A stretch of DNA of 64,000 nucleotides. Origin: Polyangia bacterium (GTDB taxonomy: Bacteria; Myxococcota_A; Polyangia; Nannocystales; Nannocystaceae). Shown in pieces: positions 44,345-53,348 of this stretch (the stretch's first letter is position 1; the number at the start of each line of letters is the position of its first letter). The DNA lies in contig JAUIFF010000001.1 in the NCBI GenBank assembly GCA_030429545.1, forward strand, positions 1,399,599 to 1,463,598. The letters run 5' to 3'. The position numbers and the translations under genes were made by a program. Under the pieces are notes generated by a model. The model did not search any database and was not told the DNA's origin. It was given only the letters and a program-made list of their open reading frames with translations.

Positions 44345-45580
44345 GTGACTGTGCAAAGCAATACCCAGAGTTTTGTGCTCGGCCCAGACAAACACGGCAC
44401 TCGGGTTGTCGTTGAGGGGCCGAGGGCCCGCCTCCTTACAGATTCGCAACGTCCGCCAGCTGGGGCGACCGCGATCGACTGTCGCGACGCCGCGATTCTA
44501 AGCGGCAAGATCAATGCACACACACATATCTACAGCGGTCTCGCCCCGCTCGGCATGCCTGCGCCACAGCCCCCGCCGACAAACTTCGTGCAGATTCTCG
44601 AGCGTGTGTGGTGGCGACTTGACCGGGCGCTCAACGAGGATGCACTGAGGGCCTCGGCCCAGCTGTACATCGCCCAGGCCCTGCTCCACGGCACCACAAC
44701 GCTGATTGACCACCACGAATCGCCGGCGTTTATTGCCGGTTCGCTCGATGTCCTGGCCGAAGTTTGCCACGAGTACGGCATGCGTGCCTGCCTGTGTTAC
44801 GGCGCCACCGAGCGCAACGGGGGGCTCGACGAAGCGCGTGCAGGTCTCGCCGAGTGCCGGCGGTTTATCGACCACGGCGAATCCGAGCTGGTGCGGGCAG
44901 CAGTTGGGCTCCATGCCTCGTTTACCGTCTCCGACACAACCCTCGACTTGGCCGCGGAGCTATGTGCTGAAACCCAAAAAATCATGCATGTACATGTGGC
45001 CGAGGACGGGGCCGATGTCCGCGATGCCCAGGCCCGCGGCTACCCGGGACCGCTCGAGCGCCTCGTACAACACAAGGCCCTGCCGCCCGGCTCGATCGTT
45101 GCCCACGGTTTGTTTTTGGGCCCACAGCAGGTCCGCAATGTCGACGAAGCCGGGTGTTGGATTGTGCAAAACCCCCGTTCCAATCACGGCAATGAAGTCG
45201 GCTACCCGCAGGCCCTCGCGCACAGTCAACGCGTTGCCCTGGGCACCGACGGCTATCCGGCTAATATGGGCGAAGAAGCCGATTTTTTACGTGTACAGGC
45301 AAAAAAATACGGTGAGCCCATGTCCGCTGTCGAGGCGCGGATCGAGGCTGCCCCCATGCTTGCCCAGGAAATTTTTGGCGCGCGAGTGGGGCTTCCCACC
45401 GTCGATCGGCCAACCCTTGCCGACCTGCGAGTTGTCGACCACAAAGGCGTACGCCACGTGTTTGTCCATGGCCGGCATGTGGTTTCAAACTACGAACTTC
45501 CGGTCTCACTCGAAGCGATCCGAACCCGGGCGAGCGCTCAAGCACACGCGCTTTGGCAACGAATGGCGAGCCTCAAATAG
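44345..45580 (+). CDS. ssnA: SsnA-type amidohydrolase
   Basis: The 411-aa product is an amidohydrolase-superfamily enzyme closest to SsnA, the amino-/amido-hydrolase of purine catabolic islands. It has GKINAHTHIYSGLAPLGMPAPQPPPTNFVQILERVWWRLDRALNEDAL (HxH metal ligands), HGTTTLIDHHESPAFIAGSLDVLAEV, MHVHVAEDGADV (His), SIVAHGLFLG and ALGTDGYPANMGEEA (Asp). The GTG start has gggag 6 nt upstream and lies 27 bp after the molybdenum-enzyme stop, so they form an operon. Deamination or ring opening of a purine-derived product is the family-based expectation. Confidence 0.82.
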   Translation: MTVQSNTQSFVLGPDKHGTRVVVEGPRARLLTDSQRPPAGATAIDCRDAAILSGKINAHTHIYSGLAPLGMPAPQPPPTNFVQILERVWWRLDRALNEDALRASAQLYIAQALLHGTTTLIDHHESPAFIAGSLDVLAEVCHEYGMRACLCYGATERNGGLDEARAGLAECRRFIDHGESELVRAAVGLHASFTVSDTTLDLAAELCAETQKIMHVHVAEDGADVRDAQARGYPGPLERLVQHKALPPGSIVAHGLFLGPQQVRNVDEAGCWIVQNPRSNHGNEVGYPQALAHSQRVALGTDGYPANMGEEADFLRVQAKKYGEPMSAVEARIEAAPMLAQEIFGARVGLPTVDRPTLADLRVVDHKGVRHVFVHGRHVVSNYELPVSLEAIRTRASAQAHALWQRMASLK

Positions 45581-45783
45581 TCTGGAGCAACGGCTACGCA
45601 CCGTAACTCGGTACGGGCCTGTGGTCTTTGTGGGTGTTTGTAACATCAAATAAATTCAGGAGCGTCCACGCCACGCAGCCGCCCATGGCCTAGTCAAAAC
45701 GCTCTCACTGTGCAAAATTGGCGTGTCCGTAGGCCGCCTACGGTCTTCCCATCGCCGCGAATATCAACGACAATACGAAGCTG
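45581..45783. other. Spacer before the ATPase-channel pair, with a 7-bp hairpin
   Basis: No gene is seen. ccgtagg-ccg-cctacgg (45727-45743) is a perfect short hairpin 41 bp before the TTG start of the next gene. It could be a terminator for the ssnA operon without a T-tract, or a 5' UTR structure. Confidence 0.4.
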
Positions 45784-48700
45784 TTGGCGAAGTCCTCACA
45801 CTCCCGCTCGCGCCAGGTGTTGGCCGCGTTTGCTACGTGGACCTTCGTGTCGTTCGCAGCGGCTTCAGTCGATGCCGCGGCGGCCCCAGGTGAAACCGAC
45901 GAGGGCGAGGCGAAGAGCGATACCTCGAGCGAGGTCACGACCGATGCCGAAACCGATGCCACAACGGGCGCTGATGTAGCGCCTACGATCGACGGCGAAA
46001 CCGACTCAGCTGCCGACACCGGGGATACAGATTCGCCGCAACCGGGTGCAGACACACCGCCAGCACCGGAGCAGCTTGAGGGGTCGGCCGCGAGTGCGGA
46101 CGAAGTTGCCCCGCCCGTAAGAACCGACCCGGTGAGCGCCGCCCTGCTCGAGCGGGCAGCTGCCATCGAGGCGCTTGTAGCCAACCGGCTCGGCCTCGAA
46201 GTCGATGCCCGGGCCCTGCTAGAGCTCGACCTCAATGCCCCCTATGCCCGTGCATGGTTGGAGGCGGTGGGCCACACCGGGACCGATGACGCCACCGCAC
46301 TGAGCCCGGCGCAGGTACGTTTTTCGGCGGCCTGGCAGGCATTACAAGCCCTCGACGTTGGCCGTCGCGAGGCACTTGTCCGCACCCACAACGAGGCCCG
46401 GCTCGCTGCTGGCTATCAACCCCAAGACCTCGCCTCGCTGCGAGCTCGGCTGCTCACGACCCAGGCGAAGTTCGAGAAACTGCGCAACTTTCTTTCGGGG
46501 ACGTTGCCCACCGACGTCGACATCACTGCCGATTTGCACATCGACGCGACCACACCTGTTGGGCTCGGCGACCTGACACTCGAGATGGCGTTGGCCTATC
46601 GCCCGGTCCCCGGCCGGCCGTTGGTCCAGGAGCTGGCAGCCGTGCGCCAGGCCCTGGCATTTTTGCGGTACCACTACGCAGGCCTGTACCCCGAGGCCAA
46701 GCGGCAGTTGCATGCACGTCACCGTGGCACGCCAACCGACGAGGCCCTCGCCGGAGTCAACAGCGAGGACCCAGAGCGCAGTGCCGACGAAGCAGCCGAA
46801 GCCCGCGAACAAGCACTGCGGGCGGCCGCGGCTGCGAATACCGATGAGTTGCGTCGCATCGAAGAAGCGCGAGCCACGTTGCTGGGGCTGCAGGCCAGTG
46901 TCAGCCAAGCCGAAGCATCCCTCGAGCGCACCCGCAAGCAGTGGGCATCTGCGCGTGAAGCTGTCACCGCGCTCACGGCCGCAGGCGAAAAAATCGCAAC
47001 GATGTCGCCACTCGACGGCGACCCGACACCCGCCGCTGGAGCCCTGCTCACACGCGCCCGTGACCTGTACAAACAGACATGTTCGGGATTTGCCGACGAC
47101 CTCGCAGCCGCTGAACAGGCGACATCTGAGCTCCCAGACATCGCGGGAGAACTCGCCCAAATCGATCCGATTGTACTCGAGGACGAACGCATCGCCCCGC
47201 TGCGCGCTGAACTATCGCGGCGTGCCAAGGCTGTCCGCGAACGTGAACGAGCGGAGCGTTGGGAACATCTGCGTGAGCGTCAGGCCGACCTCGCCGCGAT
47301 CAACGAGGTTCGGCAAACCATGCTCAAGCTGGCGCCAGCAACCCAGCGCGAGGCACTCAATGGCTTTAGTCGCAGTGGTCGCGAGGAGGCCCGTCGCGAG
47401 CTTACCCACCTCCAACTCGACCTTCGCTATTGGATGCAAGCCCTGCCCCGCAGGGCCAAAAACATCGGGACCGAAGTGCTCGGCTACCCGATTGCCGTGG
47501 CCAAGGGGGCGTTCACCCTGCTGGTTGCACTGGTTGTGTTTATCGCCTGGCGCCGGCGTGCACCCAAATTCTTCGAGAGCCTGGCAAACTGGTCCAAGGC
47601 CCCACCCACGAGCCTGAGCAAACGTGTGTTTGGCCCGGCGTTTCGCTACGCCCCCTATGTTCGCAAGTCGCTCGAGTGGATGGCCCTGGCATATTTGCTG
47701 CTACAAGTACTTGGCCACCGCGCACAAATTCCCGGGGTCGACATGCTGTGGCAGATCGCCGTATGGATTTTGGGCGGCATCGCGGTCATCCGCCTCCTCC
47801 ACGCCATGGCCTCCGAATCTCGCTACCGCCGACGCGGCGATCCGACCGCGGAGTTGCGGCTCAACTCGCTGCGCCTGGTCGGGTTGTGTGCAACCGCTGT
47901 TGGCCTGTTTTTGTCGGTCACGGCAACCACGGTCGGGCGCGGCACGATCTTCGCCTGGATGGTTTCAACCTGTTGGATATTGGCCATCCCAATCGCCCTA
48001 CTACTGACAACGTGGTGGCGACCTGAGATCCGTAAACGCCTGACGGAAGCGGGCCACGACTCGGAGATCGTCCGCTGGGTTTTGCGGACAGATAGCGGAC
48101 TACGCGGGTTTTTAGCCGCGGGTGTGGGTGGGGTGTACCTGTTTATCAGCGGTGCCAAACGCCTGCTCGTGCGTCGTGCATCGCGGTTTGAGATCACCCG
48201 CCGGGTGTTGGCTTACCTCGTACGCCGTGAAGTCGCCAAACAGGCAAACCGCGACGAGAGTCCGCTTACTGGCATCCCAGCCGAGGCCTTGGCCCGGCTC
48301 GACCCGTTTCACCAAAGCCCGCCCCAGGCCCTGGTTGAGGGGCCCTGTGAGCAGGCCCTGGCCGACTTGCAGGCACAACTTTTTGACGACCGGGTGACGA
48401 TCAGCGCGGTGGTTGGCGAGGCCGGGGCAGGCAAGTCGATGGTGGTCGGCATTCTGTCTCAAAAGACACCTAATTCGCTTGTCGTGCAGTGCCCGTACTC
48501 TGGGTTCGACGCCCTACTCGAGCGATTTGCTGACAAGTTGGGCCTCACTGAAAACGAGCCCAACGCTGCCGCGATTCAGGCTGCCCTCGAGAAGTATCGC
48601 CTGATCGTCGTCGACGACGCCCACCATCTTGTGCGTCCGCAAATCGGCGGGCTTTTGCAGCTCGATCGCCTGCTCGAGTTCTCGCGCAAATCGCCGACGG

Positions 48701-49323
48701 GCACCAGTTGGGTGCTGGTGCTCGGCGATCCGACCTGGCAGTTTGTCCTGCGTGCCCGGGCCGAGGGCGCTGTGTTCGATAACGTGGTTGAGCTTCCGCG
48801 GTGGAACGAAGAGCAGATAGGTCTTCTGCTCCAGCTGCGCTCCAAAGCCGCCGGGTTGACCCCAATGTTCGATGGCCTAGAGGTCCCTCGCCAGGCCACC
48901 GACGACGACAACCTCACCGAGCACGAGCGCCGCGAACAGGGCTACTACCGGATTTTGTGGGACTACGTCGATGGCAACCCGGCGATGGCCTTGCATTGGT
49001 GGCAGCGTTCGCTGTTTTCCGACAGTTCCTCGCGGGTGGTCGTGCGCTTGTTTCACCCTCCCCGGTTTACGGCGCTCGACACCCTGCCCCCCTCGGTCTA
49101 TTTCACGCTCCGGGCCCTGGTTCAACTCGACGGTGCCGTGCGCTCGGATATTGTTGCAGCTACACAATTACCGGCGGCCGAGATCGACGACAGCCTGCGG
49201 TTTATCGCGGCGCGGGGCCTTACGGAAGTTCGCAACGACCGCTTGTATCTCACCCGCGACTGGTATCGGGCGGTGACCCGCGTGTTGTGGCGCCGTCATC
49301 TCGTGATTCGGAGGCCCGCATGA
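45784..49323 (+). CDS. Membrane protein with large periplasmic helical region and C-terminal AAA/STAND-like ATPase
   Basis: The 1179-aa product starts at a TTG with a signal peptide (VLAAFATWTFVSFAAASVDAAA), followed by an acidic Thr/Asp/Glu/Ala linker to about residue 110. A long helical coiled-coil periplasmic region runs about 110-560, resembling MscK-type sensor domains in layout. Five or six membrane helices follow (about 570-790, for example FTLLVALVVFIAW and LWQIAVWILGGIAVI). The cytosolic ATPase has Walker A VVGEAGAGKS at about 876-885 and Walker B RLIVVDDAHHL at about 939-949, and the protein ends with a winged-helix-like tail (LPPSVYFTLRALVQLDGAVRSDIVAAT). Its stop overlaps the MscS gene start by ATGA. 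Coupling of ATP hydrolysis to the channel is inference; the start codon is uncertain. Confidence 0.75.
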   Translation: MAKSSHSRSRQVLAAFATWTFVSFAAASVDAAAAPGETDEGEAKSDTSSEVTTDAETDATTGADVAPTIDGETDSAADTGDTDSPQPGADTPPAPEQLEGSAASADEVAPPVRTDPVSAALLERAAAIEALVANRLGLEVDARALLELDLNAPYARAWLEAVGHTGTDDATALSPAQVRFSAAWQALQALDVGRREALVRTHNEARLAAGYQPQDLASLRARLLTTQAKFEKLRNFLSGTLPTDVDITADLHIDATTPVGLGDLTLEMALAYRPVPGRPLVQELAAVRQALAFLRYHYAGLYPEAKRQLHARHRGTPTDEALAGVNSEDPERSADEAAEAREQALRAAAAANTDELRRIEEARATLLGLQASVSQAEASLERTRKQWASAREAVTALTAAGEKIATMSPLDGDPTPAAGALLTRARDLYKQTCSGFADDLAAAEQATSELPDIAGELAQIDPIVLEDERIAPLRAELSRRAKAVRERERAERWEHLRERQADLAAINEVRQTMLKLAPATQREALNGFSRSGREEARRELTHLQLDLRYWMQALPRRAKNIGTEVLGYPIAVAKGAFTLLVALVVFIAWRRRAPKFFESLANWSKAPPTSLSKRVFGPAFRYAPYVRKSLEWMALAYLLLQVLGHRAQIPGVDMLWQIAVWILGGIAVIRLLHAMASESRYRRRGDPTAELRLNSLRLVGLCATAVGLFLSVTATTVGRGTIFAWMVSTCWILAIPIALLLTTWWRPEIRKRLTEAGHDSEIVRWVLRTDSGLRGFLAAGVGGVYLFISGAKRLLVRRASRFEITRRVLAYLVRREVAKQANRDESPLTGIPAEALARLDPFHQSPPQALVEGPCEQALADLQAQLFDDRVTISAVVGEAGAGKSMVVGILSQKTPNSLVVQCPYSGFDALLERFADKLGLTENEPNAAAIQAALEKYRLIVVDDAHHLVRPQIGGLLQLDRLLEFSRKSPTGTSWVLVLGDPTWQFVLRARAEGAVFDNVVELPRWNEEQIGLLLQLRSKAAGLTPMFDGLEVPRQATDDDNLTEHERREQGYYRILWDYVDGNPAMALHWWQRSLFSDSSSRVVVRLFHPPRFTALDTLPPSVYFTLRALVQLDGAVRSDIVAATQLPAAEIDDSLRFIAARGLTEVRNDRLYLTRDWYRAVTRVLWRRHLVIRRPA

Positions 49324-50255
49324 CATCGCAGCGTTTTGCAACCGCACGCCGGTGGGCACCTTTGTGCGCCCTTGCGCTCGCCCTTTATTGGCCACAGTTG
49401 GCACTCGCTGAGCCCGAGGTCAGTGGCGAGGCTATCGATCAGTTCGCCAACCTCATCCGCTGGTCTGGCGTGGTCACCTCGGTGTTTGTCATCGCCGGAG
49501 CATGGCTCGCACTCCACCTGATGCACGGATTTGTTCGCAGCCTCAGTGAGCAGTTTACCAACTATCGGCTGCTACTCGCCAAGACCGCGACCTTCGTCCA
49601 GTTCTCGATTTACGTCGGTACCGGCCTCGCCGTCATCTTTTTGAGCTTTCGCATCGACGACAAGGTCCTGGCGCTGATTGGCGGCACCGCAGCCGTCTCG
49701 GTTGGGTTTGCCGTCAAAGATGTGGTGGCCTCATTTATCGCCGGTATCATGATTATGATCGACCGCCCGTTTCAGGTGGGAGACCGCGTCAGCTTTGGTG
49801 GCGAATATGGGGACATCACGGCGATTGGTCTGCGCTCTGTCCGTATGCAGACACTCGACGACAACACGGTGACGATTCCCAACAACAAGTTTATTAGCGA
49901 CATTACCTCAAATGGTAATTACGGCGCCCTCGATATGCAGGTGGCGATGACGTTTTTTATTGGGGTCGACCAGGATGTCGACAAAGCCTCGCAAATCATC
50001 AAAGAGGCGGCCCTGACCTCGCGCTATGTGTACCTCGGCAAGCCCGTGACGATCGCCGTCAACCAGGTGTTGGAAAGCAGCTATGCCGCCATCAAATTCA
50101 CCTGTAGGGCCTACGTGCTCGACACCCAATACGAGAAGACGTTTCAAACCGACGTCAACCTCCGTGTCCTTCGGGCCATGCGCGAGGCCGGTGTCCGCGG
50201 GCCTGCTGTGTTGCATCGGGACTGGCACGGCGGGCCATCCGTGCCCACCGCATAA
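49320..50255 (+). CDS. MscS-family mechanosensitive channel
   Basis: The 311-aa product has a signal or first membrane helix (PLCALALALYWPQLALA), two further helices (GVVTSVFVIAGAWLALHLM; TATFVQFSIYVGTGLAVIFLSF) and the pore helix LIGGTAAVSVGFAVKDVVASFIAGIMIMIDRPFQVGDRV. The Sm-fold beta domain carries GDITAIGLRSVRMQTLDDNTVTIPNNKFISDI, followed by the alpha/beta C-terminal domain. It should open under membrane tension. Translation is coupled (ATGA) to the upstream membrane ATPase, so a joint complex is likely. Confidence 0.9.
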   Translation: MTSQRFATARRWAPLCALALALYWPQLALAEPEVSGEAIDQFANLIRWSGVVTSVFVIAGAWLALHLMHGFVRSLSEQFTNYRLLLAKTATFVQFSIYVGTGLAVIFLSFRIDDKVLALIGGTAAVSVGFAVKDVVASFIAGIMIMIDRPFQVGDRVSFGGEYGDITAIGLRSVRMQTLDDNTVTIPNNKFISDITSNGNYGALDMQVAMTFFIGVDQDVDKASQIIKEAALTSRYVYLGKPVTIAVNQVLESSYAAIKFTCRAYVLDTQYEKTFQTDVNLRVLRAMREAGVRGPAVLHRDWHGGPSVPTA

Positions 50256-50271
50256 TCCTGGCAACTCGCCG

Positions 50272-50769
50272 CTAGTAGGCCTGTCCATACTCCACGGCAG
50301 CGGGCGTTTGGCGCAATAAGAACGCACGCTCCTGGTGGATAACTCGGTGTAGTGTCGACAAAATGCCCGCGAGCGAGTCTTCACAGTTTTCGGGATCATC
50401 GAGTTTGCTACGAAGCAACCCTTCGAGCATCCTGTCCCGGCCCTGCCCCTTGGGAAAGCAATCTGTGAGACCTGAACGGCGGCTGACCAGTACTCGCAAA
50501 AACGGCTCAATCACCCGTACTTGAGCCGCGACCTTCCGGGTTAACTCGCTCGCGTTTGCTCCCCGCCTGATTTGAAGTGCGACGCAACGTTCGAGGGCGT
50601 TGACAACTTCGCGGGCAAACTCGGTGTCGAGATGCATCTCGGCGCCTAGGTTGGCGAACACGATAGTTCGGCTCTCGCCACAGCCGCGGCCCTTGCTGTG
50701 CCAGACGTTGTGGGCGATCGAGAGATAGGAGCGATTGCAACGTTTTACGGTGGTCCTGCGGATGTACAT
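50272..50769 (-). pseudogene. Transposase N-terminal remnant (IS1634/IS4-like)
   Basis: The 165-aa frame begins MYIRRTTVKRCNRSYLSIAHNVWHSKGRGCGESRTIVFANLG, which resembles the N-terminal domain of IS1634-type (IS4 family) transposases (MYIRRT...Y..LAHN.W......R..V..NFG). The DDE catalytic domain, normally several hundred residues longer, is absent, so this is a truncated copy or a domesticated DNA-binding fragment. It sits between the two channel gene groups, consistent with past insertion there. I found no terminal inverted repeats. Confidence 0.5.
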
Positions 50770-50895
50770 AATTCAGTTTCCTTTCACCGGCACAGGCGGC
50801 CAGCTACTCCCATCACACGGGCCAAACCGACAAGGTCACACCTTTTGCGAAATTAAATTTCATGTGCTTCGCAACAGGCGATTTCGAACGTCGAC

Positions 50896-51747
50896 CTACT
50901 CGATCTCGCTCGGGTCGCCCCCCTCAGCCTGGAACTTTGCTTGGGCCTTGGCACCGAGGCGTGAGAGCGCAACATTTTCGTCGAGCAGTCGCTTGCACGG
51001 GACCGCGACCTCGCCCGTAGCTGTCTTCAAAATCACGCTGACGCCGAAGTAGCGAATCACCGTGCCTTCGACCCCGCCGATCTGCACCCGGTCGCCTGGA
51101 CGGGCAAGCCGACGCAAAAAGTGCCCAGCCACGAGGTTGTGAAACGAGTGCCGGCTCCCGAGCGCAAATGCAAACGCAATCGCCGCACCTGTAATCGCCG
51201 CGAACGTGACCAGCAACGTCTCAATCAGCGCGGTCTCAATCCCAGCCTGGTCGGCCGCGACAACTGCCGCGAGGGTCATAATGCAGTAGTACGCGAGGTT
51301 GCCGAGTAGCTCAGGGTGCTCGACATCGTTGCGCCGCCGGGCAAACCCCACGGCAACCCGGCGCACAAGCCCAGCCAAACCGGCACCACCGAGCAACACC
51401 AGGCCACCTGCGACGATCCGCGGCAAAAACCCAATAATCGCCGCCGACCCCTCAGAGATGGCATTGAGCCCAAGAATATCACCGGCCGCGGCAGCTGTGA
51501 TCAACAGGCCAGCGACCCAAACGATTGTGCCGACCAGATGGCTGACGCCCTTGCTCACGCCGATCGCGTACAGCAGTCGCGCAGCCCCTACCCGCTCGGC
51601 AAGGGCATCGAGCCCGCTTTTTTCGATCGCCCAACGCACCACACGACGGGCGATCGCCGAGACGATCAATCCGCCGATCAGCACGGCGAAAAACAGGGCG
51701 GCAGTTGGCCAAATACGAATGAGTTCTTGGCGAATTGTCTCGAGCAT
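50896..51747 (-). CDS. MscS-like mechanosensitive channel
   Basis: The 283-aa product has five hydrophobic segments (FFAVLIGGLIVSAIARRVV; VGTIVWVAGLLITAAAAGDILG; IIGFLPRIVAGGLVLLGGAGLAGLV; LAYYCIMTLAAVVAADQAGI; FAAITGAAIAFAFALGSRHSFHNLVAGHFLRRL) and an Sm-type beta domain (DRVQIGGVEGTVIRYFGVSVILKTATGEVAVPCKRLLDENV). It is a shorter, diverged MscS relative without the large C-terminal cage. It is the last gene of an aquaporin-sigma factor operon, 8 bp after the small ORF, which points to osmotic function. Confidence 0.85.
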   Translation of the reverse strand: MLETIRQELIRIWPTAALFFAVLIGGLIVSAIARRVVRWAIEKSGLDALAERVGAARLLYAIGVSKGVSHLVGTIVWVAGLLITAAAAGDILGLNAISEGSAAIIGFLPRIVAGGLVLLGGAGLAGLVRRVAVGFARRRNDVEHPELLGNLAYYCIMTLAAVVAADQAGIETALIETLLVTFAAITGAAIAFAFALGSRHSFHNLVAGHFLRRLARPGDRVQIGGVEGTVIRYFGVSVILKTATGEVAVPCKRLLDENVALSRLGAKAQAKFQAEGGDPSEIE

Positions 51748-51755
51748 TGGTTGTC

Positions 51756-52079
51756 CTAATCCTCGCGCGATTGTTTGGGTGCGCTGTGAGCTTGTTTCGT
51801 CTCAACTTCAGGTTTGCCCGCGTTGGGTTTGCTGGCTTGTTCGTCGTCCTTGGGGGAAGTCCCGCGTACCAGATCTGTGGCGATTTTTCCCGATTCGACT
51901 GCAACTGCCGCGAGGAGGGCAGCGGCCGATGGCGGGCGAATCCCCTGGCTCGCCGCAACCTGGTCGATTTCACCTTTGACGCGGTCGCCAAAGTCTGCCG
52001 CGATCGAGACAACTTCTTCGCGAAGTACCTCAAAGACCGAGTGGATCCAGTCCGACTCTAATTTGTCACGAGTCTCCAC
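51756..52079 (-). CDS. Small protein between the ECF sigma factor and MscS
   Basis: The 107-aa product is unrecognised. A GTG start with a strong ribosome-binding site (aaaggggggacac before it) lies inside the end of the sigma-factor gene. The first 70 residues are amphipathic helix with an Ala-rich segment (SAAALLAAVAVESGKIATDLV), and the C-terminal 35 are charged and low complexity (Lys/Glu/Pro/Ser). I see no signal peptide or clear membrane helix. Its place next to an ECF sigma gene makes a regulatory role possible, but nothing in it resembles a known anti-sigma factor. Confidence 0.6.
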   Translation of the reverse strand: METRDKLESDWIHSVFEVLREEVVSIAADFGDRVKGEIDQVAASQGIRPPSAAALLAAVAVESGKIATDLVRGTSPKDDEQASKPNAGKPEVETKQAHSAPKQSRED

Positions 52080-52644
52080 GTGTCCCCCCTTTCTTCGCAA
52101 AAACCCGTTGAAACTCGGCCCGTGCCCGCGACAGCCGCATCTTGGCAGCCGATTCGCCGACCTCGAGCACGGCAGCGATTTCTTTTAGAGGTAGCTCCTC
52201 GACAAATCGGAGCACCATGATCTCCCGGTACGGGTAACTGAGTTCCCCGAGCGTGTGTTTGAGTAGGTCGCGGCCTTCGACCTGACCGGATGCCGGCGCA
52301 ACACTCTTGTTCGCTAGCAACCCGCTGCGCTCCTCGTATTGCGAGCGGGTCTTTGCGTCGCGCCGGTGGTTGAACGCCAGGCGCCGGGCAATGACCCGCA
52401 ACCAGCCGCGAAAACGGTTGCCGTCGCGGCAGTTTTCGATCGCCAAAAAGGCCCGGATAAACACCTCTTGCCCGACATCCTCGGCATCGCTTTGGTTGCC
52501 GAGTAAGTGCAGCAACAGGCGCACCAACCACTGTTGATGCCGGTCGACCAACTGCTCAAACGCAAGTTGGCCGGGGATGCCTCGACCCGCAGCGAGCCGC
52601 ACAAGGCCGGCGTCGTCGACAACTTCGACGCTCGCTCCAGTCAC
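52066..52644 (-). CDS. ECF-type RNA polymerase sigma factor
   Basis: The 192-aa product has sigma region 2 (FEQLVDRHQQWLVRLLLHLLGNQSDAEDVGQEVFIRAFLAIENCRDGNRFRGWLRVIARRLAFNHRRD) and region 4 (LSYPYREIMVLRFVEELPLKEIAAVLEVGESAAKMRLSRARAEFQRV). The start is GTG at 52644, set by a perfect aggagg 7 nt upstream. The open frame continues upstream but overlaps the aquaporin. It is encoded between aquaporin and MscS-like channel genes, so it probably controls an osmotic or envelope response, possibly its own operon. Confidence 0.9.
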   Translation of the reverse strand: MTGASVEVVDDAGLVRLAAGRGIPGQLAFEQLVDRHQQWLVRLLLHLLGNQSDAEDVGQEVFIRAFLAIENCRDGNRFRGWLRVIARRLAFNHRRDAKTRSQYEERSGLLANKSVAPASGQVEGRDLLKHTLGELSYPYREIMVLRFVEELPLKEIAAVLEVGESAAKMRLSRARAEFQRVFAKKGGTRGDS

Positions 52645-52700
52645 CTGTGTACCTCCTGCGAAGGAGGGCTCGCCCGTGTCGAGAAAACCTTCATACCGTC

Positions 52701-53348
52701 CTAGCGAAAGGCGACTGCTGATGTCCGCGGGTGTTGTAGGCGGTAGGCCGCAGCTGCCAACACAGCCCCGACAACCGGCCCGAGTGCGTAGATCCAAATA
52801 TGCTCACTTGGGACCTGGCCAATCGCAACCAGGGCCGGCCCAATCCCGACGGCGGGATTAAACGCTCCCCCACTCACGGATCCGCCGGCGAAAGCTGCAA
52901 CGGCAACGGTAAATCCGATCGCCAACCCATAGTGCGAGTTACCGCGGACCTCGTCGTCTGTCGCGACATTGAGCACGACCAAGCACAGGGCAAATGTGAA
53001 CACCATCTCGACCAGCAGGGCTGATGTCACCGGCACACTTGTCGATGGCGCAACGACGAAGAAGCGTTCGGTGACCACAGCTGCCACCAAGGAGGCGAGC
53101 ATGGCCCCAAGGAGTTGGCAGACGACATAGATGATCCCGTCTTGACCATTTATCCGCCCGCGCAGATAGACCGCGAGCGTGACCGCGGGGTTGTAGTGGC
53201 CGCCCGAGATGTGCCCGCCCATATAGACGACACACATCAGCGCTGCGCCTATCGCCAGCGGGGCAAGTGCTCCGGCGTGGGCGACCGACAGGGCGATACT
53301 AAAGATGAATAGGAACGTACCGATGAACTCAGTGATGTAGTTACGCAT
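52701..53348 (-). CDS. aqpZ: Aquaporin (MIP family)
   Basis: The 215-aa product has six membrane helices and both NPA boxes: SGGHYNPAVTLAVYLRGRI (about residue 53) and SVSGGAFNPAVGIGPALVAI (about 160). The N-terminus (YITEFIGTFLFIFSIAL) is typical. It is slightly short for AqpZ but complete. It is the first gene of the operon with an ECF sigma factor and an MscS-like channel. It would pass water during osmotic shifts; glycerol transport cannot be excluded. Confidence 0.85.
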   Translation of the reverse strand: MRNYITEFIGTFLFIFSIALSVAHAGALAPLAIGAALMCVVYMGGHISGGHYNPAVTLAVYLRGRINGQDGIIYVVCQLLGAMLASLVAAVVTERFFVVAPSTSVPVTSALLVEMVFTFALCLVVLNVATDDEVRGNSHYGLAIGFTVAVAAFAGGSVSGGAFNPAVGIGPALVAIGQVPSEHIWIYALGPVVGAVLAAAAYRLQHPRTSAVAFR

